21,719 nt of DNA, taken from contig JAYRIB010000043.1 of assembly GCA_041907025.1 (NCBI GenBank), forward strand, positions 1 through 21,719. Direction: 5' to 3'. Of this stretch, positions 7,165-15,162 are shown in pieces. Below the pieces are notes generated by a model. It saw only the letters and a program-made list of their open reading frames with translations. It did no database searches and was not told the origin of the DNA. A program made the translations under genes and the position numbers. This DNA comes from CAYPSN01 sp041907025 (GTDB taxonomy: Bacteria > Patescibacteriota > Saccharimonadia > CAILAD01 > JADZBC01). How positions within the stretch are numbered: the first letter of the stretch is position 1; the number at the start of each line of letters is the position of its first letter.

Positions 7165-10100
7165 TTAGACCTCCTCTCCTTCTACTAGTTTTAAATCTTC
7201 TTCATCGGGACCAATTTCTTCGGCTGCCTGGGCTAATGCCTCAAAGCTGTCCTCTTCATCAAGGCTCGCGAGGTCTACGATTGCGTCACTACCCGCGCCA
7301 GTCTCTCGACCAATGATGAGCTCCGATTCGCCGAGCTCTATTGCCTCATCGTCGGTCGCAACGGCAAGCATATCTTCAGCATCAATCTCGACACCAGGCC
7401 CTTTTTCGAGCTCCACTGAGAGAGTTAAGCTCTGCAGTTCCTTGACCAAGACATTGAATGACTCTGGTATACGTGAACCCTTAATTGCCTCATCCTTGAT
7501 GATTGATTCATAAGCCTTCGAGCGGCCGATCACGTCATCGGACTTGATGGTGAGCATTTCTTGCAGGGTATTGGCAGCGCCGTATGCTTCAAGCGCCCAT
7601 ACTTCCATTTCACCAAACCGCTGACCACCCATTTGGGCTTTACCACCAAGTGGCTGCTGAGTAACCATCGCGTATGGACCAGTTGATCGAGCGTGGATCT
7701 TGTCATCAACCATGTGATGCAGTTTAAGCATGTACTTATAGCCTATGGTCGTCTTCTGGGCAAATGGCTCACCGCTGAAACCGTGGTAGAGCTGAGCCTT
7801 ACCATCCTCTGGCAAACCTGCCTTCTTGAGTTCTGCCTTAATCTGCTCGACACTGACGCCGTCGAATACTGGTGTTGCTACGTTGTAGCCAAGTGCATTC
7901 GCAGCCCAGCCAAGGTGTGTTTCGAGAATCTGACCTAAGTTCATGCGGGTACCAACGCCGAGCGTATTTAAGATGATGTCAACTGGGGTGCCATCCTCTG
8001 TGTAGGGCATGTCCTCAACGGGCAGGATGCGCGAGATTACACCCTTATCGCCATGTCGGCCAGCCATTTTATCACCCACTGAGATCTTGCGAAGCTCAGC
8101 GATTGATACGTAAATCTGTTGCAATACGCCACTTGGCAGATCGTCGCCGTTTTCCTTCGAGAGGATCTTGACGCCCACAACCTTACCTGACGAGCCGTTT
8201 GGCATAGTCAAGCTGGTATCTTTTACATCGCGCGCCTTTTCACCAAAGATTGCGCGCAATAAACGTTCTTCGCTGGAGAGATCGGTCTCACCCTTAGGCG
8301 TAATTTTACCGACTAATATGTCACCGGCTGATACTTCGGCGCCAATTCGCACAATACCGAATTCATCAAGATCCTTGAGTGACTCTTCACTCACGTTAGC
8401 GATATCGGCAGTGACTACCTCTGGGCCAAGCTTCGTATCACGCACGTCAATCTGATGGTCCTCGATGTGGATCGACGTATAACGATCGTCCTGAACCAAG
8501 CGCTGCGAGATAATGATGGCGTCTTCGTAGTTATAGCCATCAAACGGCATAAAGGCTACGAGAACATTCTGACCGAGTGCGAGTTCGCCATTCACTGTAC
8601 TCATACCGTCAGCAATCACGTCGCCCTTCTTAATCTTTTGGCCAGCCAGAACTGCTGAGCGCTGATGCATAGCTTCGCCAGCGTTACTACGCACAAAGTT
8701 TGTTAGGGTGTAAGTCTTTTTGTCACCCTTCTTGTATTCCACAGTAACTTCCTGAGCAGTCGAGCTAATTACTTCGCCGTCCTGCTCGGCCAGAATAACT
8801 TGCCCTGAGTCAATTGCTGCTTTAGCTTCGATACCAGTACCAACAACTGGTGCCTGCGGACGAACCACTGGAACAGCCTGACGTTGCATGTTTGCACCCA
8901 TCAAAGCACGCTTCGGGTCGTCATGCTCCAGGAATGGAATCAATGCCGTCGAGACACTTACTGTTTGCTTGGATGATACGTCCATATACTGAACTTTGTT
9001 GGCATCCTCTTCGTCAGCCTCACCGTAAAGCCCGCGAACTGACAGGCGAGCATCGGTAAAGTAGCCGTTCTCGTCGGTTGGTGTTTTGGCTTGAGCAATA
9101 ACACACTTCTCTTCGTCAGCTGCGTCGAGGTAGACAATCTGATCTGTCAGACGAGCCTTCACAGGCACGGACTCAATACCTGCTTTTACCAACTTCTTGG
9201 CAGTAGCATCGGTGAGCTTATCGCCCTTCTTGACTAGCACTGTGCCTTTATCGTCCTTAACGTTAGCACTGGCAATTTCGCCAGCGGCCTTAGCAGCCTC
9301 GACCTGGTTGATAACCTTAATGTACGGCGTCTCAATAAAGCCGTATTCGTTAACCTTGGCGTAAGACGCGAGGGTAGAGACCAAACCAATGTTTGGTCCT
9401 TCCGGTGTTTCAATCGGACAGATACGGCCATAGTGCGTACGGTGTACATCACGAACTTCAAACCCAGCTCGCTCGCGCGAGAGCCCACCTGGCCCCATAG
9501 CGTTCAAGCGACGCTTGTGCACGAGTTCCGCCAGTGGGTTCACTTGCTCCATGAACTGCGAGAGCTGATGAGAAGCAAAGAACTCCTTGACGCTGGCTAC
9601 AATCGGACGAACGTTAATGAGCTGGCCAGGAGCAACCGTCTCGATGTCGGCAACACCCATACGGTCCTTAATGATGCGCTCCATGCGCAATACGCCGAGT
9701 CGGAAGCGCTGCTGAATCTGCTCGCCCACCATCTTAAGGCGGCGGTTAGCCAAGTGGTCGATATCCTCACTCACTTCACCGGCATTCGACATGCGAATGG
9801 TCTCCGCGATAATGGCGATCAAGTCCTCACGTCGCAAAACGCGGTTTTCTGGAGTGTTAACAACGTCCAAGCTAAGACGCTTGTTGAGCTTATAACGACC
9901 GACTTTTGAAAAGTCATAACGCTTGAAGTCGAAGAACATAGAATCAATTAAACTCTTAGAGTTCTCGACCGTAGCAAGATCACCTGGACGGATACGTCGG
10001 TAAACCTCCATGAGGGCTTCGGCCGTTGTGCTCGACGAGTCTTTAGTAATTGTCTCGTCAATAAACTTAACATCACCAGTATCGACATGGGCAAACAGCT

Positions 10101-10710
10101 GCTTAAGTTCTTCATCGGTGCCAAACCCAAAAGCACGCAACAATGTTGTTACGGGAAGTTTACGCTTACGATCAATCTTGACCGTCATAACGCCATTAAT
10201 AGCAGTTTCAATTTCTAGCCACGCACCACGGCTTGGGATGATCTTGGCGCCAAAGTACTCGTTCAGGCCAGAGTCGCTGCGGGTAAAGAACACGCCAGGA
10301 CTACGCACCAGCTGAGACACCACCACGCGTTCCACGCCGTTAATAATGAACGTACCGCGTTCAGTCATGATTGGGAAGTCGCCTAGGAAAATTTCTTGGG
10401 TGCGAACTTCGCCAGTTTCCTTAATGACGAGCTCGATGTTAGCGCGCAATGAAGCTTCGTATGATTGATTCTTTTCTTTAGCTTGTGCTTCGCTGAGCTT
10501 AGGATCTTCAAAGAAGTGATCCTTGAAATATAGATCAAACTTTTTGCCGGTAAAGTCCTGAACGGGAGAAACTTCAGTAAAAAGTTCGGTGAGCCCCTCA
10601 CGTACGAACCAGTTGTATGATTCAGTCTGGATGTCAATTAAATTTGGAAGCGGTAGTACTTCTTTATTTTCGTTTAAATAGATACGGCTAGCTGCAGCTT
10701 TTTGGGGCAT
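7165..10710 (-). CDS. rpoB: DNA-directed RNA polymerase subunit beta
   Basis: The beta subunit forms the other half of the RNA polymerase cleft and the rifampicin pocket. At 1181 aa it has the short form without the large E. coli insertions. Landmarks are RSPGVFF (136-142), QLSQFM (382-387), the PIETPEGPNIGL block, DGYNYEDA, GDKMAGRHGDKGV with its NTP-contacting Lys, and the C-terminal GQRFGEMEVWALEAYGAA. The rifampicin region has Glu388 at E. coli D516, Ala at S522, Asn403 at S531, Met at L533 and Val at I572; H526 is kept (H398). The SD is AGGAG about 10 nt before ATG. The leader (10711-10893) carries possible attenuator structures. The acidic C-terminal tail ends in VEGEEV, with its codons doubling as the rpoC SD. 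Confidence 0.98.
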   Translation of the reverse strand: MPQKAAASRIYLNENKEVLPLPNLIDIQTESYNWFVREGLTELFTEVSPVQDFTGKKFDLYFKDHFFEDPKLSEAQAKEKNQSYEASLRANIELVIKETGEVRTQEIFLGDFPIMTERGTFIINGVERVVVSQLVRSPGVFFTRSDSGLNEYFGAKIIPSRGAWLEIETAINGVMTVKIDRKRKLPVTTLLRAFGFGTDEELKQLFAHVDTGDVKFIDETITKDSSSTTAEALMEVYRRIRPGDLATVENSKSLIDSMFFDFKRYDFSKVGRYKLNKRLSLDVVNTPENRVLRREDLIAIIAETIRMSNAGEVSEDIDHLANRRLKMVGEQIQQRFRLGVLRMERIIKDRMGVADIETVAPGQLINVRPIVASVKEFFASHQLSQFMEQVNPLAELVHKRRLNAMGPGGLSRERAGFEVRDVHRTHYGRICPIETPEGPNIGLVSTLASYAKVNEYGFIETPYIKVINQVEAAKAAGEIASANVKDDKGTVLVKKGDKLTDATAKKLVKAGIESVPVKARLTDQIVYLDAADEEKCVIAQAKTPTDENGYFTDARLSVRGLYGEADEEDANKVQYMDVSSKQTVSVSTALIPFLEHDDPKRALMGANMQRQAVPVVRPQAPVVGTGIEAKAAIDSGQVILAEQDGEVISSTAQEVTVEYKKGDKKTYTLTNFVRSNAGEAMHQRSAVLAGQKIKKGDVIADGMSTVNGELALGQNVLVAFMPFDGYNYEDAIIISQRLVQDDRYTSIHIEDHQIDVRDTKLGPEVVTADIANVSEESLKDLDEFGIVRIGAEVSAGDILVGKITPKGETDLSSEERLLRAIFGEKARDVKDTSLTMPNGSSGKVVGVKILSKENGDDLPSGVLQQIYVSIAELRKISVGDKMAGRHGDKGVISRILPVEDMPYTEDGTPVDIILNTLGVGTRMNLGQILETHLGWAANALGYNVATPVFDGVSVEQIKAELKKAGLPEDGKAQLYHGFSGEPFAQKTTIGYKYMLKLHHMVDDKIHARSTGPYAMVTQQPLGGKAQMGGQRFGEMEVWALEAYGAANTLQEMLTIKSDDVIGRSKAYESIIKDEAIKGSRIPESFNVLVKELQSLTLSVELEKGPGVEIDAEDMLAVATDDEAIELGESELIIGRETGAGSDAIVDLASLDEEDSFEALAQAAEEIGPDEEDLKLVEGEEV

Positions 10711-10813
10711 AGAAACACATCTCCTAGGTTATGGCGCTCACGGTAGTCATCGCAGGTATTAACACTGGACGAAATTATGAGTTTTGTTACGTAAATAAAA
10801 ACGTGATAAAGAA

Positions 10814-10864
10814 GGTTTTTCTAAACCGACAAAAAACCGGCAGGCCCAATATGGCTATTCCGGT
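10814..10864 (-). promoter_or_regulatory. Candidate attenuator in the rpoB leader
   Basis: On the minus strand a hairpin (10864-10836) with outer stem ACCGG/CCGGT and an inner GCC/GGC is followed by six T, like an intrinsic terminator. The GGTTTTT ending the hairpin can instead pair with AAAAACC at 10820-10814, which would break the terminator stem. A 19-codon reading frame runs across the hairpin. The pairing is read from the sequence; regulation is inference. Confidence 0.35.
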
Positions 10865-10880
10865 ATTCTCGTTTAAGCAT
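10821..10880 (-). CDS. Possible 19-aa leader peptide before rpoB
   Basis: An ATG at 10880 opens a 19-codon frame ending in TAG at 10823-10821. It begins with residues MLKREY and ends with GFLSV. The predicted start site is near 10887, so the message would be almost leaderless, with AAGAGG touching the ATG. A ribosome translating it would cover the terminator-like hairpin. A frame this short can arise by chance, so this is a weak call made mainly because of its position. Confidence 0.2.
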   Translation of the reverse strand: MLKREYRNSHIGPAGFLSV

Positions 10881-10893
10881 CCTCTTGGTTAGT

Positions 10894-10923
10894 ATCGTAT
10901 AGGAGTAGCGAGCGCTTTGTCAA
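10894..10923 (-). promoter_or_regulatory. rpoBC promoter overlapping the MFS stop codon
   Basis: On the minus strand a perfect TTGACA (10923-10918) and TACGAT (10899-10894) are 18 bases apart. TATACG at a 16-base spacing is the alternative -10. The -35 box shares bases with the TGA stop of the upstream MFS gene (10922-10920). The rpoB leader would be about 175 nt. Confidence 0.55.
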
Positions 10924-12167
10924 GAGTTTTTTATGGCTAAGCGCGCAAAAGCTCGACGTTGAAAAACAAGATAGACCAGAATCAGCACCGCCACGCCAAT
11001 GAGTACGCTAAGCGGAGAAACTAAATCGGCCGTCACCCCAGCGAGCATAACTGGTATGGTTGCGGCTATATTCACCATCATGTTAAGCGCCCCGAATATC
11101 TTGCCTCGTGTCTCCTCGGTACTGTTAAGCTGGAGTAAGGTTTGAGCAGAGACGCTCACGAGGGCATTGGCAAAACCGAGCGTTAGCACCAAGCTAGCAA
11201 CTAAAAGCGAAATGTTATTCTGTGGCAACTTCTTGATCATACCCAGAGTGAATAAACAGGTCGCGGCCAACAACAAGCCGATCTCGATCATGCGGGCCTT
11301 GTTCTTATCCTTGAGAAACTGCCCAATGGCTATCGCACCGCCCACCATACCGATCCCTGCTGGCACAATCAATACTTCGCTGGCCCCACTCAAGCTTTTA
11401 CCCAACACCAGAAGTGACAACGACGGCGCCAGTACGATAATAACGTTAGTAAGTCCCTGGGCAATGGTCAGCTGCAAGATCGGAAATAACAGCTTTTTAT
11501 CCCGATAAATGCTGACCAGATTCTGCTTGAGGCTCTTGTTGACTTGGGCAGCTATTACGAATAGTGAGACATCACGCTTATCGACCACCCTGAGCGGCGG
11601 CAAGAGCGCACTTAACACCGCTGCAATACCAAAACACACCGACGTCACCCAGTACACCGTCTCGATCCCCCACTTGCCAATAATCGGACCCGCTAGCGAG
11701 TAACCGACAATAAATGAACCGTAAATTGTAAATAAGAACAGTGAATTAGCCGAAACCAAACCACGTTTCTCGACCACATTTGGGAGGGCTGAACCTTCGG
11801 CGGGCACAAAGAACTGCGTAATCGTAGAGATTACAAAGATCAGTCCGTACACCATAATTAGGTTCTTTTCGACAAAGAAGAACAGCAGTACCAAGCCAGC
11901 CCGCAATATGTTAGTCAACACGAGCACCTTTTTGCGATCCAGATGATCGGTCAGTGCACCAGCAAATACGGCGAAGAAGATCGACGGAATACCAAACGAC
12001 AGTATCAGCAAGCTAACTGCCACGTTGGCATAGCGCGTACCAGCCGCTAAATCATATACTCGGATGACTAGCGCAAAGTTTAGAATGTTGGCCGCCAGCT
12101 GCGAGAACAGCTGCGCACCCCACAACTTATCGAAGTTCCAGTTCTTTAGTAAACTTCGATACCCCAT
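10920..12167 (-). CDS. MFS transporter, multidrug/enterobactin-exporter type
   Basis: A 415-aa inner-membrane protein of the major facilitator superfamily, of the group that includes EntS and macrolide efflux proteins, which export small molecules using the proton gradient. About twelve hydrophobic segments are visible, split by a charged central loop (about 193-225). The motif A signature is GALTDHLDRKK (70-80) between helices 2 and 3, with a degenerate copy, RGKIFG, in the second half. No substrate can be assigned. It is the last gene of tig-clpP-MFS, 19 bases after clpP, with GAGAGGG just before ATG. Its stop overlaps the rpoB -35 box. The family call is firm and the substrate open. Confidence 0.85.
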   Translation of the reverse strand: MGYRSLLKNWNFDKLWGAQLFSQLAANILNFALVIRVYDLAAGTRYANVAVSLLILSFGIPSIFFAVFAGALTDHLDRKKVLVLTNILRAGLVLLFFFVEKNLIMVYGLIFVISTITQFFVPAEGSALPNVVEKRGLVSANSLFLFTIYGSFIVGYSLAGPIIGKWGIETVYWVTSVCFGIAAVLSALLPPLRVVDKRDVSLFVIAAQVNKSLKQNLVSIYRDKKLLFPILQLTIAQGLTNVIIVLAPSLSLLVLGKSLSGASEVLIVPAGIGMVGGAIAIGQFLKDKNKARMIEIGLLLAATCLFTLGMIKKLPQNNISLLVASLVLTLGFANALVSVSAQTLLQLNSTEETRGKIFGALNMMVNIAATIPVMLAGVTADLVSPLSVLIGVAVLILVYLVFQRRAFARLAIKNS

Positions 12168-12186
12168 ACCCTCTCGCTGCCCTCGA

Positions 12187-12786
12187 CTACTTGTCAGAGT
12201 TAGTTAGTACAGAGTCGATTACGCCGTACGCCTTAGCCTCGTCGGCACTCATCCAGTAGTCACGATCGCTGTCGTCAGCAATCTTCTCGACCTTTTGGCC
12301 AGTTTTGTCAGCAATGATCTCATTAAGCTTGTGGCGCATTTTAATAATCTCATTGGCGGTGATCTCGATGTCCGAAGCTGTGCCCGAGAAGCCACCTGAC
12401 GGCTGATGAATCATAACGCGCGAGTTTGGCAGTGCAAAACGCTTGCCACTCGCTCCACAGGCAGCCAAGAACGCCCCCATACTCGCAGCCATACCAACAA
12501 CGATGGTCGATACGTCAGGCTTAATGTGCTGCATCGTATCATAGATTGCCAGCCCAGCCGACACGCTACCGCCCGGCGAGTTAATGTAGAGCTTAATGTC
12601 TTCCTTGGGATCCTCGCTCTGTAAGAACAACAGCTGAGCAATCACCAGATTAGCCACCGTCTCATCAATCTCGGTGCCTAAAAAGATGATGCGATCCTTG
12701 AGTAAGCGCGAATAAATATCATAGGCTCGTTCGCCCATGGCTGTTTTTTCGATGACGGTTGGAATGAGGATTTGATTTTTCATCAT
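12187..12786 (-). CDS. clpP: ATP-dependent Clp protease proteolytic subunit
   Basis: ClpP forms the two-heptamer cytoplasmic serine peptidase barrel that degrades proteins unfolded by ClpX, ClpC or ClpA. At 199 aa it is full length. The catalytic triad is S102 (in GMAASMG), H127 (in MIHQPSGG) and D176 (in SDRDYWMS); the spacings of 25 and 49 match E. coli S97/H122/D171. The oxyanion segment SPGGSV (70-75) is present. Two ATGs are adjacent; the first fits AAGGAGGT with 7 bases between GGAGG and ATG. It follows tig by 29 bases, the common tig-clpP pairing; clpX, which often follows, is replaced by a MFS gene here. Confidence 0.97.
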   Translation of the reverse strand: MMKNQILIPTVIEKTAMGERAYDIYSRLLKDRIIFLGTEIDETVANLVIAQLLFLQSEDPKEDIKLYINSPGGSVSAGLAIYDTMQHIKPDVSTIVVGMAASMGAFLAACGASGKRFALPNSRVMIHQPSGGFSGTASDIEITANEIIKMRHKLNEIIADKTGQKVEKIADDSDRDYWMSADEAKAYGVIDSVLTNSDK

Positions 12787-12815
12787 ACTACTACCTCCTT
12801 GAGAGTTTTACTGAG

Positions 12816-14099
12816 CTACTTATTGTCCGTTGCATATTGTACCAAGAGCTGGCGAGCTTTGGTAGCAAGCAAGTGCTGGGCAACGTCGTCACGGAAGTGA
12901 CCATGTGTCATCTCTTCTTGCATATGCTTATCGGTATACTGCGTGCGCAGCTTCTGCAATTCAGCCTCGACTTCGTCATTACTCACATCAAGCTTGTTTG
13001 AGTCGACAACATGACGGATCAGTAAGCCTGTGCGGACTCGCTTATCAGCCTCTTCGCTGAGCTCTTTTTCAAATTCGTCTTTGGCTTTGCCGCTGACGGC
13101 CAAGTACTTATCGACGTCCAAACCGCTTTGCCTGAGGTTTTCTTCTACCTCGTGCTGCAAGCGGTGCTTTTGTTCATCGATCAGCAATGGTGCAATATCG
13201 AACTTCGCCTGCTTGAGTGCCTCATTCATAACTTGCTGCTCATATTCCTGCACTGCCTGGTCAGACTTTTGCACCTTAATCTTTGATTCGATGTCGGCGC
13301 GCAAGTCGGTAAGTGTTTTAAAATCACCCAATGCCTGAGCAAATACGTCGTCAAGCTTTGGTAGCTCTACCGCAGTAAGTTCGTTCAACTTGATCTTGAA
13401 GGTTACTTTGGCACCCGCTAGATCCTTAGCGTGGTAATCCTTCGGAAATATTACCTCAAACTCCTTTTCGTCACCAACCTTAAGACCAACAATGTTGTCC
13501 TCAAATCCTGGGATAAAGCGGCCTTCACCAAGGGTAATTTCGCTATTTTGCCCCGTGGCACCCTCTACCGGCTTGCCTTCCCTAGTGCCCTCAAAGTCGA
13601 TTATGGCTTTATCGCCCAACTTAGCAGCCTCCTCACTTGGCTTCTGCGTACTGGCTTGTTTGCGCAAGCCCTCAATGGTCTCATCAATCTCTTTAGCTTC
13701 TACCTTTACCTCAGACAGTTTTACCTTGAGCTTACTCGGGTCAAACTCGATCTTTGGCATCACAGCAGCCACGGCGGTGTATTCTAGCTCGGTGAATGGC
13801 ACGAACTTTTTGAGCTCTACCTTGGGCGCCGCGATAGTTTCAATCTTTTCTTCGACCACAGCATCGGCGTACGACTTAGCCACAGCAGCCTCGAGCACTT
13901 CGGACTGCAACGCATTCTGATCTAGGTTGCGCTCAATTACATTGGCAGGAGCTTTGCCAGGTCGGAAGCCAGCAACCTTTACGCTTTTGCCCATGCGAGC
14001 CACAACGGTCTTTTTGACGTCATTAATGTATTCAGCGTCGAGCGTGACGTGCAGCTCAACCTGAGAATCTTTGGTGGAGGTAATTTTATGTGTAATCAT
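12816..14099 (-). CDS. tig: Trigger factor, ribosome-bound chaperone
   Basis: Trigger factor binds the ribosome near the tunnel exit and shields nascent chains; it also has prolyl isomerase activity. At 427 aa it has the usual length. The N-terminal ribosome-binding domain has the signature GFRPGKAP (44-51). An FKBP-like PPIase domain spans about 157-242, with GEGRFIPGFE (191-200). The rest is the helical SurA-like C-terminal domain. The protein is rich in Lys and Glu, as usual. The SD before the ATG is AGG about 6 nt away. I could not find a convincing promoter in 14100-14154. Confidence 0.96.
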   Translation of the reverse strand: MITHKITSTKDSQVELHVTLDAEYINDVKKTVVARMGKSVKVAGFRPGKAPANVIERNLDQNALQSEVLEAAVAKSYADAVVEEKIETIAAPKVELKKFVPFTELEYTAVAAVMPKIEFDPSKLKVKLSEVKVEAKEIDETIEGLRKQASTQKPSEEAAKLGDKAIIDFEGTREGKPVEGATGQNSEITLGEGRFIPGFEDNIVGLKVGDEKEFEVIFPKDYHAKDLAGAKVTFKIKLNELTAVELPKLDDVFAQALGDFKTLTDLRADIESKIKVQKSDQAVQEYEQQVMNEALKQAKFDIAPLLIDEQKHRLQHEVEENLRQSGLDVDKYLAVSGKAKDEFEKELSEEADKRVRTGLLIRHVVDSNKLDVSNDEVEAELQKLRTQYTDKHMQEEMTHGHFRDDVAQHLLATKARQLLVQYATDNK

Positions 14100-14154
14100 A
14101 GGTACCTATGTTAGCAGAAAAGCCCTGATTTTGGTAGATGTATCTGCTAGTAAT

Positions 14155-14187
14155 GAAAGAGGACCATCCTCTTTCAAAGATGGTCCT
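14155..14187. repeat. Two interlocked, mutually exclusive hairpins
   Basis: On the plus strand GAAAGAGGA-cca-TCCTCTTTC (14155-14175) is a perfect 9-bp stem. AGGACCATC (14160-14168) can also pair perfectly with GATGGTCCT (14179-14187). Both stems use 14160-14168, so only one can form at a time. The pair lies between the GC-rich orphan gene and tig. TGTTTTG follows on the plus strand, and a weak CTTTCATT follows on the minus strand. Confidence 0.6.
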
Positions 14188-14201
14188 TGTTTTGCCCTGT
14201 A

Positions 14202-14228
14202 CCAGGGTCCCCGCGAAGGGGACCCTGG
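14202..14228. terminator. GC-rich hairpin after the orphan gene
   Basis: CCAGGGTCCCC (14202-14212) and GGGGACCCTGG (14218-14228) form a perfect 11-bp stem with a 5-nt loop, 24 bases past the stop at 14253. No T-run follows on the minus strand, so it may stabilise the 3' end rather than terminate unaided. The AT-richer hairpin pair at 14155-14187 lies just beyond it. Confidence 0.55.
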
Positions 14229-14252
14229 CCTTGGAGCGTTGAGCGAAGTTGC

Positions 14253-14909
14253 TCAGGAGTCTGCGCGAACGCCTTCGCCAACGAGGGCGGAGACGTCGTA
14301 CGGCTCCAGGTTGAGGTGGGCGAGCCAGGCCCGCCAGACCTCGTTGAGGTCGACCTCGGGCTCCAGCCCGAGCGCCTTGTCAACGAAGGCAGGGAACATC
14401 AGCCGAGCCTTCCAGAGCTTCGGTAGCTCCGCCCCATCGCGACGAGCAACGGCAGCTTCTTGCCCCCAGGCACTCCGTGCGCGTTCGAGGTCTCGGAAGA
14501 CCTTCTCCCCCGCGACGCCTGCGAGCGCCTGGGCCTCGACGGCCGGCCGGCCATGCCCGCGAACCACACGGAAGATCTTCTTCCACAGTTCTGGGGAAGA
14601 AGATGTCCGAAACCCGGAAAGGGTCGCGAGCGTCTCCTCATGGGTGAGCTCGTAGTTCTCCCTCCACTTCAGGTAGACCGCCTGATCGGTGAGTTCCGGG
14701 ATGAGGCGAACCTCTCCATCGGTGTGACCCAGCAATCGTGCCCTGCTGTACGCTGTCGGGTTGAACCCGTCCACGACAGCCTGGATCAAGTCGGCTGGCT
14801 GGAGGCCAGCCGACTTCATGGCGCTGGCAGCATCACCCACAGGGGTGTTGGGCTGGATGCGAACGGTCATCGGGACCGTGTCTTCCAGCTCTTCGGTAGG
14901 TTCGGGCAT
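14253..14909 (-). CDS. GC-rich orphan protein of unknown function
   Basis: I do not recognise this 218-aa protein. It appears soluble and mainly helical, with no signal peptide, no membrane segment, no cysteine and six tryptophans, mostly in the C-terminal half (for example ELWKKIF and EVWRAWLAHL). The N-terminus is acidic (MPEPTEELED). Base composition is unlike its neighbours: 60-base stretches at 14281 and 14461 count 43 and 42 G+C, against 24 at 13441 in tig. Plus-strand frames are also open here, but only this frame has a promoter (14966-14994), an AGGAGG SD 6 bases before ATG, and hairpins after the stop. It is transcribed alone. It is probably acquired, or belongs to a special class of GC-rich genes. 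Confidence 0.7.
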   Translation of the reverse strand: MPEPTEELEDTVPMTVRIQPNTPVGDAASAMKSAGLQPADLIQAVVDGFNPTAYSRARLLGHTDGEVRLIPELTDQAVYLKWRENYELTHEETLATLSGFRTSSSPELWKKIFRVVRGHGRPAVEAQALAGVAGEKVFRDLERARSAWGQEAAVARRDGAELPKLWKARLMFPAFVDKALGLEPEVDLNEVWRAWLAHLNLEPYDVSALVGEGVRADS

Positions 14910-14965
14910 AAGTGCCCTCCTCTCATGGGGCGATCATCCGCCATTCCCGCCTTGGGAACTACGAT

Positions 14966-14994
14966 ATAATAGCATAGTTAACAGAGTACGTCAA
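14966..14994 (-). promoter_or_regulatory. Promoter of the GC-rich orphan gene
   Basis: On the minus strand TTGACG (14994-14989) and TATTAT (14971-14966) are exactly 17 bases apart. The promoter is AT-rich and of the same type as the other promoters in the window, in contrast to the GC-rich gene it drives. The leader is about 50 nt and holds a small stem, TTCCC/GGGAA (14944-14958). Confidence 0.65.
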
Positions 14995-15032
14995 TACCCA
15001 ACAGCTTTGGTTGCGCTTCCGCTTAGGCCAAA

Positions 15033-15070
15033 ATCAAAAAGCGCCCACGTGACATTGGGCGCTTTTTGAT
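15033..15070. terminator. Intrinsic terminator after tRNA-Leu
   Basis: A perfect 15-bp inverted repeat (15033-15047 and 15056-15070) with an 8-nt loop has the core AAAAAGCGCCCA/TGGGCGCTTTTT. Read leftward it follows the tRNA CCA end directly, sharing one base with it, and ends in a T-rich run. It closes the rsmD-tRNA transcript and insulates the GC-rich gene. Confidence 0.92.
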
Positions 15071-15156
15071 GGTGCGGATGAAAGGACTTGAACCTTCACG
15101 AGTGTTACCTCACTAGCTCCTAAGGCTAGCGTGTCTACCAATTCCACCACATCCGC
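15070..15156 (-). tRNA. tRNA-Leu with anticodon UAG
   Basis: The minus strand folds as a class II tRNA. The acceptor stem is GCGGATG/CATCCGC, the D arm is closed by GTG/CAC, and the anticodon stem CTAGC/GCTAG encloses CTTAGGA, giving anticodon TAG. A variable arm (GAG/CTC) and a T arm with GGTTCAAGTCC follow. Discriminator A and CCA are encoded in the DNA (CCA at 15072-15070). It begins 6 bases after the rsmD stop, so it is probably cut from an rsmD-tRNA transcript. It decodes CUN Leu codons. Confidence 0.96.
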
Positions 15157-15162
15157 GCGTGT

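Noticed and set aside
13950..14200. Search for a promoter of the tig-clpP-MFS operon
   Set aside because: TAACAT near 14110 and TTGAAA within the hairpin at 14175 were considered, but neither pairs with a convincing partner, so no promoter was called.
14071..14969. Two plus-strand open frames (194 and 169 codons) over the GC-rich island
   Set aside because: High G+C removes stop codons in all frames. Only the minus-strand frame has a matched promoter, an SD and downstream hairpins. Translation of a plus-strand frame cannot be excluded without expression data.
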